A DNA stretch of 64,000 nt. Origin: Pedobacter ginsengisoli (GTDB lineage Bacteria > Bacteroidota > Bacteroidia > Sphingobacteriales > Sphingobacteriaceae). Below the pieces are notes generated by a model. The model was not told the origin of the DNA. It made no database searches and saw nothing but the letters and a program-made list of their open reading frames with translations. The stretch is taken from assembly GCF_030244015.1 (NCBI RefSeq), contig NZ_JASSYX010000001.1, forward strand, positions 372,001 to 436,000, given 5' to 3'. Made by a program: the position numbers and the translations under genes. Positions 8,498 to 17,749 of the stretch are shown here, in pieces. Within the stretch, counting starts at the first letter, position 1. Every line of letters begins with the position of its first letter.

Positions 8498-8529
8498 TTG
8501 AACACAGCATCGAATTTGACTTATTTTTG
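8498..8529 (+). promoter_or_regulatory. Bacteroidota promoter (TTG, 21-base spacer, TATTTTTG) for the 8618 gene
   Basis: TTG at 8498-8500 and the -7 box TATTTTTG at 8522-8529 have normal spacing for this phylum. The start codon at 8618 implies an untranslated leader of about 80 bases, long compared with neighbouring genes. The 242-base gap holding this promoter contains no further gene that I can see. Confidence 0.65.
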
Positions 8530-8617
8530 TTTAAATGTTGATAACTTACTGTAACGATTGGCAACGTTTTTGCGTCAAAGGACTTTAATTATTTAAACAC
8601 ATTTAAATTAAACAAGC

Positions 8618-9154
8618 ATGAAAAAATTAATTTTACTAACAGCAATCGCGGGTATTTTTACATTTTCAACTGTAAAAGCTCAGGACGCAGCAATGTCAGG
8701 ACCTAAATTAGGCATTGGCGCAGAATTCGGATTTCCAATGGGAGATTTCGGTGACGGTTACAAATTTGGTGTAGGTGGCTCTTTACTTTATCAGCATCCA
8801 ATCGCCGACAAGCTGAATTTAACTGGTAGCGCCGGTTATTTAAGTTTTCAGGGAAAAGATATTGATACAGAGATAGGGACAATTAGCCTTGGTTCTGCCG
8901 GATTTATACCTGTAAAAGCTGGTCTAAGGTATTTCCTTGCAGAAAACATCTATGTAGGTGGTGAGCTCGGTGCTGTTTTTGCAACAGGCGATGGTGCCAG
9001 CGGTACCGCCTTTGCTTATGCTCCTGGAGTAGGTGTTGAATTTCCGGTAGCCGATAAATCTACTATTGAACTCGGCGGACGTTATGAAGGATGGTCAAAT
9101 GACGGAACTTCTTCTTTCATCGGTCTGAGACTGGCCTGGAACTTCGGTTTGTAG
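8618..9154 (+). CDS. Small outer membrane beta-barrel protein, tandem paralogue 1
   Basis: A 178-residue protein with signal peptide MKKLILLTAIAGIFTFSTVKAQ and a mature eight-stranded-barrel-like sequence starting GPKLGIGAEFGFPMG. The repeated pattern GVGGSLLYQHPIAD, YFLAENIYVGGELG and FAYAPGVGVEFP is shared almost word for word with the next gene, so the two arose by duplication. It has its own promoter and is followed by a strong terminator, so it is a single-gene transcript. Function unknown; the fold resembles OmpA-barrel/OprF-like membrane proteins. Confidence 0.8.
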   Translation: MKKLILLTAIAGIFTFSTVKAQDAAMSGPKLGIGAEFGFPMGDFGDGYKFGVGGSLLYQHPIADKLNLTGSAGYLSFQGKDIDTEIGTISLGSAGFIPVKAGLRYFLAENIYVGGELGAVFATGDGASGTAFAYAPGVGVEFPVADKSTIELGGRYEGWSNDGTSSFIGLRLAWNFGL

Positions 9155-9182
9155 TCCAGAAATTATTTAATAGAATGAAAAG

Positions 9183-9211
9183 GCCCCGATTTAACATCGG
9201 GGCTTTTTTTT
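9183..9211 (+). terminator. Rho-independent terminator after the first barrel paralogue
   Basis: GCCCCGAT (9183-9190) pairs with ATCGGGGC (9196-9203) over a 5-base loop and is followed by eight T residues. Confidence 0.93.
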
Positions 9212-9212
9212 G

Positions 9213-9220
9213 TAGATTTG
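9213..9220 (+). promoter_or_regulatory. -7 box TAGATTTG for the second barrel paralogue
   Basis: A perfect TAnnTTTG match directly after the terminator T tract and 15 bases before the ATG at 9236. Confidence 0.6.
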
Positions 9221-9235
9221 GATTTTTAGAGTTCT

Positions 9236-9757
9236 ATGAAGAAGATAATTTTAATGACTGCCTTTATTGGCCTTGCTTGTTTTTTAAAAGTGAATGCACA
9301 ATCTAACGACGATGGGCCTAAATTGGGAATAGGTGTTGATTTTGCTTTCCCATTAGGCTCCTATAGCGATGCAGCCAATTACGGCGTGGGTGGTTCGCTG
9401 CTTTATCAGCACCCGCTGGCGGAAAATCTGAGGCTCACCGTGAATGCGGGCTACCTGAGGTTCAACGGTAAGGAAGTTTTTGTCGGGGTGAAGTTCAGAG
9501 AAGGGTATGTGCCCATTAAGGCAGGACTGAAATATTTTTTTACAGATTACATTTATGGAGCTGCCGAGGCGGGTGTCGCGATATCTACTGCTAATGGCTC
9601 GGGGACGGGAACGGCGTTTGCTTATTCACCAGGTATTGGAGCGGAGTTTCCTATAGCTAAAAGGCAATCGCTGGATTTTGGTGTCCGGTATGAAGGCTGG
9701 TCCAGAAGTAATGGTACACGCTCCTTTGCTGGCCTGAGGGCCGGGTTTAATTTTTAA
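9236..9757 (+). CDS. Small outer membrane beta-barrel protein, tandem paralogue 2
   Basis: A 173-residue paralogue of the preceding protein: signal peptide MKKIILMTAFIGLACFLKVNAQ, mature start GPKLGIGVDFAFPLG, then YGVGGSLLYQHPLAE and a terminal SFAGLRAGFNF strand ending in Phe as outer membrane barrels do. It lies 39 bases before gldF with no terminator between, so it may be co-transcribed with gldFG. No specific role is known. Confidence 0.8.
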   Translation: MKKIILMTAFIGLACFLKVNAQSNDDGPKLGIGVDFAFPLGSYSDAANYGVGGSLLYQHPLAENLRLTVNAGYLRFNGKEVFVGVKFREGYVPIKAGLKYFFTDYIYGAAEAGVAISTANGSGTGTAFAYSPGIGAEFPIAKRQSLDFGVRYEGWSRSNGTRSFAGLRAGFNF

Positions 9758-9796
9758 AGACCGATATTTATAAATCAGGATATTCAATAGTAGTAC

Positions 9797-10525
9797 ATGT
9801 ACGCAGTTTTCAAACGGGAATTATTTAGCTCACTCCACTCATTGATGGCTTATGTCACGATTGGTATATTTTTGCTGGCATCCGGCCTGTTGCTGTGGTT
9901 TTTTCCCGAGACTTCTATTCTGGAATACGGATATGCGGAACTGACCGGGTTTTTTAGCCTGGCGCCTTTTCTGTTTATGTTCCTTGTGCCAGCCATTACC
10001 ATGCGGTCATTTGCTGAAGAGCGGAAAGAAGGTACCTATATCCTGCTCGCGACCAAACCGCTTTCAGACTGGCAGATCATTCTGGCAAAGTATTTTTCCT
10101 GTTTTGTTCTCGTAGCCTTTTCGCTGCTGCCCACTTTAATCTATTACTATACGGTATACCAGCTGGGCCTTCCGGCCGGCAATGTGGATACCGGTGCGGT
10201 AACCGGTTCTTATATAGGACTGCTGCTGCTGAGTGCTGCCTTTACTGCCATTGGCATATTTGCTTCTTCACTGACGGGCAACCAGGTGATCGCCTTTGCG
10301 GTTTCGGTATTCATCTGCTTTATCGCCTATCTTGGCTTTGATGCCATGAGCAAAATCTTTGCGCTGCGTGCTCTGGAGGGCTTGTTTTTGGGCCTGAGTG
10401 TAAATGAGCATTATCAATCCATCAGCAGAGGCGTTTTGGATACGCGGGACCTGGTTTATTTTATCACGGTGGTCTGCGTGTTTTTGGGGCTGACCAGGCT
10501 CGTACTGGGGGGCAGAAAATGGTAA
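9797..10525 (+). CDS. gldF: Gliding-motility ABC transporter permease GldF
   Basis: A 242-residue integral membrane protein with about six hydrophobic helices and the conserved loop FAEERKEGTYILLATKPLSDWQI, characteristic of GldF and related ABC-2 permeases. In Flavobacterium, GldF, GldG and the ATPase GldA form a transporter required for gliding; its cargo is unknown. The last 7 bases overlap the start of gldG, indicating translational coupling. gldA is nearby at 6894-7601. Confidence 0.92.
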   Translation: MYAVFKRELFSSLHSLMAYVTIGIFLLASGLLLWFFPETSILEYGYAELTGFFSLAPFLFMFLVPAITMRSFAEERKEGTYILLATKPLSDWQIILAKYFSCFVLVAFSLLPTLIYYYTVYQLGLPAGNVDTGAVTGSYIGLLLLSAAFTAIGIFASSLTGNQVIAFAVSVFICFIAYLGFDAMSKIFALRALEGLFLGLSVNEHYQSISRGVLDTRDLVYFITVVCVFLGLTRLVLGGRKW

Positions 10526-12204
10526 AGTCAGGGATGAGAAAATTTATAGTGCCGCTGGCTTTTATCGCTGCGCTGGTGATGCTGAACGTCATTGCGCAGC
10601 AGGTCTATACACGAATAGATTTTACCAAAGAGAAAAGATTTACACTGACAGCGCAGTCAAAGTCGGTTTTAAAAGGCCTGGATAAAGAAATCATCATTAC
10701 CGTCTTTCTGGATGGTGACCTGCCGGCAGCGTTCAAACGGTTGCGCAGTGCGACCAAAGACCTGCTGGCCGATTATAAGGCTTATTCGGGCGCTTCGTTC
10801 AAAGTTGTATTTGTTGATCCTATAGCCGGATTAAGCGCCGGTGATCAGGATACGGTGATCAATAACCTCTATCAGCTGGGGATCGAGCCGACTACGCTCA
10901 ACATTAAAAATGATGCCGGCTTTGCACAAAAGACCATTTTTCCGATGGCTATAGTGGAGGGGGACGGCAAACAGCTGCCGGTAAAACTGCTCCAGAATAT
11001 GGATGCCATGGGGAATTATGAGGAGAACATCAACAATTCTATTCAGAACCTGGAATATGTTTTTACATCGGCCATTCAAAAGGTTTTGAGCGGTCAGCAT
11101 CCGAGGATCGGAATTACGGAGGGCAACGGCGAGTTGCCGGATCTGCAGCTGCATGATGCGATTAAAGGCTTGTCCGGCAGTTATGAAGTGGGCAGGGTCG
11201 ACCTGAATGTGATCGATAAGCAGGGTCTGGACAAGCTGAAAATGCTGATGATCGTCAAACCCCAAAAAGAGTTTACGGAAGCTGAAAAATACAAGATCAA
11301 CTATTTTGTGATGAATGGCGGCCGGGTGGTCTGGTGTATTGACCAGGTAGGAGCAGAACTGGACAGCATGGGGCGGACGGGCGAACAGCTTGCTTTCAAT
11401 AGAAAACTGAACCTCGACGACATGTTGTTCATGTACGGCACGCGTATCAATTATAACCTGATCGCAGATGCCAATTGTGCGGAGATTCCGCTGAGTACGG
11501 GCGGCGGACAGCAGGGACAGATCCAGATGGCACCCTGGGTATATTATCCTTTGCTGATTCCGGATACCACGCATAATCTGGTCAAGAACATAGATGGGGT
11601 GCTGGGTCAGTTTGTAAGTACGGTAGACACGATAGGCGTGAAGGGGCTTAGCAAACAGGTCATATTGAAGAGTTCGGCATTTAACAAGGTCCATGCTGCA
11701 CCTAAGCTGCTTACTTTGCAGATGGTGGCTGAACAGCCTGATCCAAAAGCGTATGCCAGTGTTCCGGCTTCTGCAGGAGTACTGGTTGAGGGTGTTTTTC
11801 CTTCTGTATTTTTGAACAGGCCTCTGCCTCAGGGCATTTCTGAAAATTATGGAGCACCCGCGCAGAGCAAACCAAATAAAATGATCGTGATCGGGGATGG
11901 GGATGTGTTCAAAAATCAGGTGAGTAACCGCGACGGATCTGCTTTTCTCCTGGGTTTTGACAGGTATACAGGACGCACTTATGGAAATAAGGCGCTGTTG
12001 CTGAATATTGCCGATTATCTTTGTAATGATCATAATTTGATCGCTCTGCGCAATAAAGAAGTCAGGATCAGGTTATTGGACAGGGCCCGTTTGCGTACAG
12101 AAAAATTGCAGTGGCAGCTGATCAATGTCGGCGCACCGATATTATTGTTAATATTGTTTGCAATTTTTCAACATTATTACCGCAAGCATAAGTATGCAAG
12201 GTAA
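10519..12204 (+). CDS. gldG: Gliding-motility ABC transporter auxiliary protein GldG
   Basis: A 561-residue protein with an N-terminal membrane anchor (IVPLAFIAALVMLNVIA), a large periplasmic GldG/ABC_transp_aux domain (ARIDFTKEKRF-like opening: IDFTKEKRFTLT) and a C-terminal anchor (APILLLILFAIFQHYY). This two-anchor layout and length fit GldG. Its start overlaps the end of gldF by 7 bases. The downstream gene dnaN has its own promoter box (12211-12218), so the gldFG transcript probably ends near here. Confidence 0.92.
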   Translation: MVKSGMRKFIVPLAFIAALVMLNVIAQQVYTRIDFTKEKRFTLTAQSKSVLKGLDKEIIITVFLDGDLPAAFKRLRSATKDLLADYKAYSGASFKVVFVDPIAGLSAGDQDTVINNLYQLGIEPTTLNIKNDAGFAQKTIFPMAIVEGDGKQLPVKLLQNMDAMGNYEENINNSIQNLEYVFTSAIQKVLSGQHPRIGITEGNGELPDLQLHDAIKGLSGSYEVGRVDLNVIDKQGLDKLKMLMIVKPQKEFTEAEKYKINYFVMNGGRVVWCIDQVGAELDSMGRTGEQLAFNRKLNLDDMLFMYGTRINYNLIADANCAEIPLSTGGGQQGQIQMAPWVYYPLLIPDTTHNLVKNIDGVLGQFVSTVDTIGVKGLSKQVILKSSAFNKVHAAPKLLTLQMVAEQPDPKAYASVPASAGVLVEGVFPSVFLNRPLPQGISENYGAPAQSKPNKMIVIGDGDVFKNQVSNRDGSAFLLGFDRYTGRTYGNKALLLNIADYLCNDHNLIALRNKEVRIRLLDRARLRTEKLQWQLINVGAPILLLILFAIFQHYYRKHKYAR

Positions 12205-12210
12205 TTTTTA

Positions 12211-12218
12211 TATTTTTG
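12211..12218 (+). promoter_or_regulatory. -7 box TATTTTTG for dnaN
   Basis: A perfect TAnnTTTG match just after the gldG stop codon, 20 bases before the dnaN ATG. Confidence 0.6.
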
Positions 12219-12238
12219 AGAACTGACTAAATCATATT

Positions 12239-13363
12239 ATGAGATTTATTGTATCCACATCAACGTTATTAAAACATTTGCAAACAGTAAATGGTGCGTC
12301 AAGCAGCAGTACTGTATTGCCTATACTAGAAAATTTCCTTTTTGAAATTAAAGATGGAAGTTTAACCATATCTGCTACGGATCTGCAGACCAGTATGACG
12401 ACTTCTTTGCCTGTTGAATCTAAAGAAGGAGGAAAAGTTGCTGTTCCTGCGAGAATATTACTGGATACTTTAAAGACTTTACCGGATCAGCCCATTTCAT
12501 TTAATATTGATGACAGCACTTTTTCTATCGAGATCAGTGCGGGTGACGGTAAATATAAGCTGAGTGGTGAGAATGGGGATGATTTTCCTAAGATCCCTGT
12601 GGTTGAAAATGCGTCCTCGGTAAATCTACCGGCTTCTGTGCTCACTGAAGCAATTACAAAAACCATTTTTGCTGTGAGCAGCGATGAGCTTCGCCCGGCA
12701 ATGACAGGGGTTTTTTGCCAGTTGTCAGACCAGCACATCACTTTTGTAGCAACAGACGCGCATAAACTGGTCAGGTACAGACGTACCGACAGCAAAGCTG
12801 ATAAATCATCGTCTTTTATCCTGCCTAAAAAAGCTTTGACCTTATTGAAGGCGGCATTGCCTTCTACTGATGTAAATGTATCTGTGGATTATAATGCGAC
12901 CAGTGCTTTCTTTAAGTTTGAGAATATTAACCTGGTTTGCCGTCTGATTGATGAGCGTTATCCTGACTATGAGGCAGTTATTCCTGTCAATAACCCCAAT
13001 AAACTGGTGATTGACAGGGCGCTGTTCCTGAACACACTGCGCAGGGTTGTTATTTTTGCCAATAAAACTACCCACCAGGTACGCCTGAAAATCAGCGGCA
13101 GTGAGCTGAACATTTCATCTGAAGATCTGGATTTTGCCAATGAAGCGCATGAGCGTTTGAGCTGTCAGTATGAAGGTGAAGACCTTGAGATTGGATTTAA
13201 CGCCAAATTCCTGATTGAAATGCTGAGCAATCTGAGTGGTGAGGAAGTTACTCTGGAACTTTCTACGCCAAACCGCGCCGGATTATTAATCCCTCAGACC
13301 AATGATGAAAATGAGGACGTTTTGATGCTCGTCATGCCGGTCATGCTGAACAGTTATAACTAA
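12239..13363 (+). CDS. dnaN: DNA polymerase III sliding clamp (beta subunit)
   Basis: A 374-residue protein of normal beta-clamp length with the three-domain pattern: MRFIVSTSTLLKHLQTVNGA at the N terminus, the middle-domain signature RPAMTGVFCQL...FVATDAHKLVRY, and the C terminus VLMLVMPVMLNSYN. The clamp forms a ring that tethers the replicative polymerase to DNA. It is not next to dnaA here but follows gldFG; a strong terminator lies 20 bases after the stop. Confidence 0.97.
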   Translation: MRFIVSTSTLLKHLQTVNGASSSSTVLPILENFLFEIKDGSLTISATDLQTSMTTSLPVESKEGGKVAVPARILLDTLKTLPDQPISFNIDDSTFSIEISAGDGKYKLSGENGDDFPKIPVVENASSVNLPASVLTEAITKTIFAVSSDELRPAMTGVFCQLSDQHITFVATDAHKLVRYRRTDSKADKSSSFILPKKALTLLKAALPSTDVNVSVDYNATSAFFKFENINLVCRLIDERYPDYEAVIPVNNPNKLVIDRALFLNTLRRVVIFANKTTHQVRLKISGSELNISSEDLDFANEAHERLSCQYEGEDLEIGFNAKFLIEMLSNLSGEEVTLELSTPNRAGLLIPQTNDENEDVLMLVMPVMLNSYN

Positions 13364-13382
13364 CATTTGTTAAAATATGTGA

Positions 13383-13417
13383 AATGGCCCGGTATATTGC
13401 CGGGCCATTGTTGTTTT
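13383..13417 (+). terminator. Rho-independent terminator after dnaN
   Basis: AATGGCCCGG (13383-13392) pairs with CCGGGCCATT (13400-13409) across a 7-base loop, followed by a T-rich stretch broken by G. Confidence 0.88.
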
Positions 13418-13420
13418 TGG

Positions 13421-13428
13421 TATATTTG
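13421..13428 (+). promoter_or_regulatory. -7 box TATATTTG for the lipoprotein gene
   Basis: A perfect TAnnTTTG match right after the dnaN terminator. With translation starting at 13509, the leader would be about 75 bases. Confidence 0.6.
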
Positions 13429-13508
13429 TTATAAGCGTAAAAATGAGCGGTGCTGTGTGTAGCGAATACCATATTTCTTACGTTTACATTAAATTAAACT
13501 ATGTATCA

Positions 13509-14192
13509 ATGAAAAAAAGACTACTTTATCTGGGTTTAATCGTATTGTTCGCCTCTTGTGTGAAACAGGATCCTCCTGAACCTGTAGGGGACATCAAAGT
13601 AAGATTTGTAAATGCCGTGCAAACTTCTAAGCCGCAGGATATGTTCGTTAGGGGCGTCAAAGTGCCAAATTCTGTAGCGCTGATCTATGGACAATTCTCG
13701 CCTTATTATACCAGCACTTCCGGAGATAATGCTTTTGCTTTCGCGGATATGGGTACAACGGACGGTACCGGTAACGCCGGTATAGGCGGAAAGTTTGAGA
13801 TCGGAGCGGAATTCACTGTCTTTTATTTTAAGTTGCTGGAACGCAGGGACAATGGTGCACTCGCAGCAGGTATAAAATATGACGACAATACTGTGGTGGC
13901 CGGCAAGGCTAAGGTAAGGTTTCTCCACCTCAATAATTCTCTGGAAAACTTTATTAATTTTACTGTGGTTGAAGATGGTGTTGATGGAAAAGTGCTGAGT
14001 ACGGGAATTGGCTTTGCAGCCTCATCTCCATACTTTGAAGTTGATCCGGGAACAAAGATTAAAGCCAATGCCACGGGGGTTACAGATCCACTCATTATGG
14101 ATTTAAATCTAAAGGCCGGTAAAAATTATACGGTATGGTTGGACGGCCCTTCTGAGAAGGTGCTGGTAAGCCATGTGATCATCCAAAATTAA
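13509..14192 (+). CDS. DUF4397-like lipoprotein
   Basis: I start at MKKRLLYLGL (13509), which gives a lipoprotein signal with lipobox LFASC; an open extension back to 13443 would bury it. The 227-residue protein then has two similar beta-rich units: IKVRFVNAVQ... and AKVRFLHLNNSLENF..., the second ending KAGKNYTVWLDG. This pattern resembles the DUF4397 family found in surface lipoproteins of Pedobacter relatives, but I am only moderately sure. Probably anchored in the outer membrane. No function can be assigned. Confidence 0.65.
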   Translation: MKKRLLYLGLIVLFASCVKQDPPEPVGDIKVRFVNAVQTSKPQDMFVRGVKVPNSVALIYGQFSPYYTSTSGDNAFAFADMGTTDGTGNAGIGGKFEIGAEFTVFYFKLLERRDNGALAAGIKYDDNTVVAGKAKVRFLHLNNSLENFINFTVVEDGVDGKVLSTGIGFAASSPYFEVDPGTKIKANATGVTDPLIMDLNLKAGKNYTVWLDGPSEKVLVSHVIIQN

Positions 14193-14242
14193 TTATGACA
14201 TTATAAGGTTTAAAAATATCATGGTTATTGCCGTGATATTTT

Positions 14243-14250
14243 TACTTTTG
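14243..14250 (+). promoter_or_regulatory. -7 box TACTTTTG for the dedA-family gene
   Basis: A perfect TAnnTTTG match inside the open frame upstream of the DedA protein. It argues that translation starts after it, at TTG 14269. Confidence 0.5.
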
Positions 14251-14268
14251 GGCTTAATTTATAAAAAC

Positions 14269-14940
14269 TTGGAATTTTTCACTTTTTTACTTGATTTCAT
14301 CCTGCACATTGATAAGCACCTGGAGGAGATCATCAGAGATTATCAGAACTGGACTTACGCAATTCTGTTCCTTATTATTTTTGCTGAAACAGGTTTCGTT
14401 GTTACCCCTTTTTTACCCGGGGATTCTTTACTGTTTGCAATGGGTACCTTAATCGCTGGTGGAAACACTGGGTTAAGTGTCTGGGTGATGCTTTTTTTAC
14501 TGATCATCGCGGCAATATTAGGCAATTCGCTAAATTACAGGCTGGGTACTTACCTGGGCGTCAAAGTTTTTAATGAGAAGAACAGGATCTTAAAGCTGGA
14601 GTATTATAACCAGTCTCACCAATTTTTTGAAAAGCACGGCGGTAAGGCCATTATATTCAGCCGCTTCCTGCCGATATTCAGGACTATTGCTCCGTTTGTT
14701 GCCGGTGTGGCTAAAATGCCGTTTGGCAGATTTACTTTTTTCAATGTGATCGGCGGTGTTGCATGGATCACCAGTTTGCTGATGGCAGGATATCTGCTTG
14801 GACAGATCCCTGTGGTAAAAGCCAATTTTGATGTGGTAATCGTACTGATTGCTGTAGTGACCTTTTTCCCGGCGATATTTGCTGCACTGAGGTCGAAGTT
14901 CAAAAAGAAAGCTGTGATCAAGGAGGATGTGAAAGTTTAA
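14269..14940 (+). CDS. DedA family (SNARE-associated/VTT domain) membrane protein
   Basis: I place the start at TTG 14269 (…EFFTFLLDFILHIDKHLEE), 18 bases after a perfect -7 box; an in-frame ATG at 14221 lies upstream of that box and adds residues unlike the family. The roughly 223-residue protein has the DedA motifs FAETGFVVTPFLPGDSLLFA and FSRFLPIFRTIAPFVAGVAKM (the Arg-containing re-entrant loop), plus C-terminal helices. DedA proteins are polytopic inner membrane proteins implicated in lipid-carrier (undecaprenyl phosphate) or lipid flipping and in membrane homeostasis. The stop overlaps the convergent next gene by 4 bases. Confidence 0.88.
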   Translation: MEFFTFLLDFILHIDKHLEEIIRDYQNWTYAILFLIIFAETGFVVTPFLPGDSLLFAMGTLIAGGNTGLSVWVMLFLLIIAAILGNSLNYRLGTYLGVKVFNEKNRILKLEYYNQSHQFFEKHGGKAIIFSRFLPIFRTIAPFVAGVAKMPFGRFTFFNVIGGVAWITSLLMAGYLLGQIPVVKANFDVVIVLIAVVTFFPAIFAALRSKFKKKAVIKEDVKV

Positions 14941-15812
14941 TCTTCAAGGTTTGGCTGACCGGCATCTATCCAGGCGGAATACCAGAATGAACCTGTTTTA
15001 TATATAGCTGAACGCATTTGCCGTTCTACCATGTTGTTCATTTTATCGTGATACGCCTTGGAATAGGCTTTGGAGTATTGTTTCAATACCTGGTCTCTTC
15101 TTTCTGAATAACTATATTTTCTATACGCCGGGAATGTCTGATAAAGTTCTGCTTCACACTTTAAAACGGAATCGACCAGGCCATGTGTGTGCGTGACGAT
15201 CTTCCAGGCCTCTGTTAAAGGGTTTTCTATATACTGTGCCTTCCCGACCAGGTAATTGTAATTTTTGCTGAACAGTTCCGGTAACCTGCTTTCCCAAAAG
15301 GCATGGATCCCAATTTGATCGGTCAGCTGTCCGTTGTGGTTTTTCGTGGTGTGCAGGGGCACATGGGCATCGGCTACGTAGTGTCCAAGATAGGCGGAGT
15401 AAATGAGTATTTTGGCGGAGTCACGTTCTTTAAATGCACTGACCAGTTTGTAATAGCTTTTTTGGATCTGCCAGGGAAGGATACCGTTTTGATGGAGTCT
15501 GTTTAAACCATATCTGCCTACTGCATCATCCCATTTTCTGGGAATACTGTCTATACAGTTCTCATAGAGTTCGACATCCAGGTAATGCCTTGGGGCTTCT
15601 GTTGTATCTGCATATCTGCGTTTATCGGGGTCTACTGCATGATCTGACAGGTATTTGAGATTTGATTTGTAAAACCTGCTGATGCCTTTTGGCAGCGTAA
15701 ATACGGCAAGCCGGTTGATCTCCATGTGGGCAAAGAAACCCCAGGAGTTTAAGAGCAGCAATGCAATGCAGCAACCAAATGTAAGTTTAGCGGATAAAAA
15801 TATTCGTTTCAT
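14937..15812 (-). CDS. Zinc-dependent phospholipase C / S1-P1 nuclease-like protein
   Basis: A 291-residue secreted protein with a signal segment (FGCCIALLLLNSWG) directly followed by WGFFAHMEINR, where mature Trp and His would be the first zinc ligands as in the phospholipase C/P1 nuclease fold. Further ligand motifs are HYLDVELY, LGHYVADAHVPLHTT and GIHAFWESRLPEL, matching the D/H pattern of that fold. Whether the substrate is phospholipid or nucleic acid cannot be read from sequence. It converges with the dedA gene. Confidence 0.8.
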   Translation of the reverse strand: MKRIFLSAKLTFGCCIALLLLNSWGFFAHMEINRLAVFTLPKGISRFYKSNLKYLSDHAVDPDKRRYADTTEAPRHYLDVELYENCIDSIPRKWDDAVGRYGLNRLHQNGILPWQIQKSYYKLVSAFKERDSAKILIYSAYLGHYVADAHVPLHTTKNHNGQLTDQIGIHAFWESRLPELFSKNYNYLVGKAQYIENPLTEAWKIVTHTHGLVDSVLKCEAELYQTFPAYRKYSYSERRDQVLKQYSKAYSKAYHDKMNNMVERQMRSAIYKTGSFWYSAWIDAGQPNLED

Positions 15813-15844
15813 CCGCTAAATTAGATCAGGAAATCTACATGGTG

Positions 15845-17734
15845 TTAATTGTCGATGCTTTTACCTTTCATTGCTGCAGAAACAGCAACGTCCATAACGC
15901 GTTCCGCAAATGGGCGGGTGAACTCATTCAGCTCGTCGGCTTTTTTTAGTATCTCATCTTTTTCTGCTTTTTCCAAAGCTTGCTGTAGGTTTTCGATATG
16001 TATTTTGGTATTTTTAATCTCATCCGTGCTTAGGTAGGAGGCGTGTTTATCTAAAAAGCGCTGTGCAGTATAGACCAATTGTTCGCCTTCGCTTCTGGCT
16101 TCAATCAGCATACGCTGGTCCACATCGCTTTTTGCGTGGGTAATGCTGTCGATCAGCATCTTTTCTACGGTGTCATCTGTAAGTCCGTAGCTCGGGGTAA
16201 TGTCTATTTCCTGCTTTACGCCGGACCTGAGTTCAATGGCTTGTACGGTAAGTATGCCATCGGCATTGAGAATAAAGTTGATGTCTACTTTAGGCAGGCC
16301 GGCAGGCATGGGAGGGATTCCCTTTAGATCAAATTCTGCGAGTTTTCTGTTCTCCCGTACCAGGTCTCTTTCTCCCTGATAAACAGAGATTTTCATATTG
16401 ACCTGTCCGTCCAGTGAAGTGGTGTATTGCCTTCCGGCTTTTGTGGGCACTTTAGCATTTCTCGGGATGATCACATCCATCAGTCCACCCATGGTTTCTA
16501 TACCCAGGGAAAGGGGGGTAACGTCAAGTAATAAAATATCTGAACGGTTGCCCGCCAGGATATCGGCTTGTATGGCTGCACCAAGCGCCACTACCTCATC
16601 CGGGTTGATCTGATCATGCGGCTCACGCTGAAAAAATGCGGCAACCTGCTGCTTCACGTAAGGGCTGCGGGTGGAACCTCCAACCAGGACCACTTCGTCA
16701 ATTTCTGCTGTGGTCAGTTTGGCATCTGATAAGGCCAGTTTACAGGAAGCTATGGTTTCTGCTACTTTACCGGCGATAAGGTTTTCAAAGGTCTGTTTGT
16801 CCAGTGTGCACCAGATCTCACCGGGCTTAACTTCTTCGAACCCGTCAAAGCGTAGCTTCTCGTTGTAAAGGCTTTGGGTACTGAGTGCCTTTTTCGCTTC
16901 TTCTGCCTTAAGTCTTAAAGACTGCATTAACCCGGAATCCTTTGTAACAGCTTCTTTATCCAGCTTATTGCTTTCTATCCAGTAGTAGACAATGGCACGG
17001 TCAAAATCATCCCCGCCGAGAAAAGTATTGCCGTTGGTAGACAGAACTTCAAATATTCCGTTTTGTATGGAGAGTACGGATACATCAAATGTCCCACCCC
17101 CCAGATCGTATACAGCAATTGTTTTTTGCTGTGCCGGGTCAAGGCCTAGTCCGTAAGCCAGACTTGCGGCGGTAGGTTCATTTACGATCCGCAGTACATC
17201 GAGCCCGGCGAGTTTTCCGGCATCGCGGGTAGCCTGGCGCTGACTGTCATTGAAATATGCCGGAACCGTAATTACAGCTCTGTTTACAGGGGTTTTCAGT
17301 GCGTGTTCTGCTCTTGCTTTGAGTTCTTTCAGGATCTCTGCGGAGAGTTCTATAGGGGTGTAAAATTTATCGCCGGCTTTGATCTTGACCAGGGAATCAC
17401 TTTCGTCGTCTATGATTTTATAAGAAAAGGTGTCCTGGTGTGCAGCGACGTCTTTATAAGATCTGCCGAGTAACCGTTTTACGGAAAAAATGGTATTGGC
17501 GGGGTCGGTGATCAGGAATTCTTTGGCATCATTTCCTACCAGGGCATCTCCCTGCGCATTGAAGTGTACGACGGATGGGACTAAAAGTCCTTTCCCGGTG
17601 TCATTGATGACCTGTGGGTTTTTATCGGGATTGATAAAGGCAACTAAACTGTTGGTGGTCCCCAGGTCAATTCCGACGATGATCTCTTCCTGCTGAAATG
17701 AACCTGTAGCCAGGTTGATGGATATTTTTGCCAT
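15845..17734 (-). CDS. hscA: Hsp70 family chaperone, HscA-like (Fe-S cluster assembly)
   Basis: A 629-residue Hsp70 with ATPase signatures [29 protein letters not shown] and [12 protein letters not shown], followed by a substrate-binding domain ([17 protein letters not shown]) and helical lid. The N-terminal leader before the ATPase ([17 protein letters not shown]) and the short C-terminal tail resemble HscA rather than DnaK, and the usual acidic EEVD-like DnaK tail is absent. HscA assists transfer of Fe-S clusters from IscU. No hscB or iscU is adjacent, although a 2Fe-2S ferredoxin and iscX lie at 30431-31024. It follows DUF3810 with a 12-base gap and also has its own -7 box. Confidence 0.82.
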   Translation of the reverse strand: MAKISINLATGSFQQEEIIVGIDLGTTNSLVAFINPDKNPQVINDTGKGLLVPSVVHFNAQGDALVGNDAKEFLITDPANTIFSVKRLLGRSYKDVAAHQDTFSYKIIDDESDSLVKIKAGDKFYTPIELSAEILKELKARAEHALKTPVNRAVITVPAYFNDSQRQATRDAGKLAGLDVLRIVNEPTAASLAYGLGLDPAQQKTIAVYDLGGGTFDVSVLSIQNGIFEVLSTNGNTFLGGDDFDRAIVYYWIESNKLDKEAVTKDSGLMQSLRLKAEEAKKALSTQSLYNEKLRFDGFEEVKPGEIWCTLDKQTFENLIAGKVAETIASCKLALSDAKLTTAEIDEVVLVGGSTRSPYVKQQVAAFFQREPHDQINPDEVVALGAAIQADILAGNRSDILLLDVTPLSLGIETMGGLMDVIIPRNAKVPTKAGRQYTTSLDGQVNMKISVYQGERDLVRENRKLAEFDLKGIPPMPAGLPKVDINFILNADGILTVQAIELRSGVKQEIDITPSYGLTDDTVEKMLIDSITHAKSDVDQRMLIEARSEGEQLVYTAQRFLDKHASYLSTDEIKNTKIHIENLQQALEKAEKDEILKKADELNEFTRPFAERVMDVAVSAAMKGKSIDN

Positions 17735-17741
17735 AGTGAGG

Positions 17742-17749
17742 CAAATTTA
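17742..17749 (-). promoter_or_regulatory. -7 box TAAATTTG for hscA
   Basis: A perfect TAnnTTTG match on the minus strand, overlapping the DUF3810 stop codon and ending 7 bases before the hscA ATG. Box and leader closely match those of glyS. Confidence 0.55.

Noticed and set aside
10831..12033. A 400-codon open frame on the minus strand
   Set aside because: It lies wholly antisense to gldG, whose identity is certain; its translation is rich in His, Arg, Gln and Ile with no domain, typical of a shadow frame.
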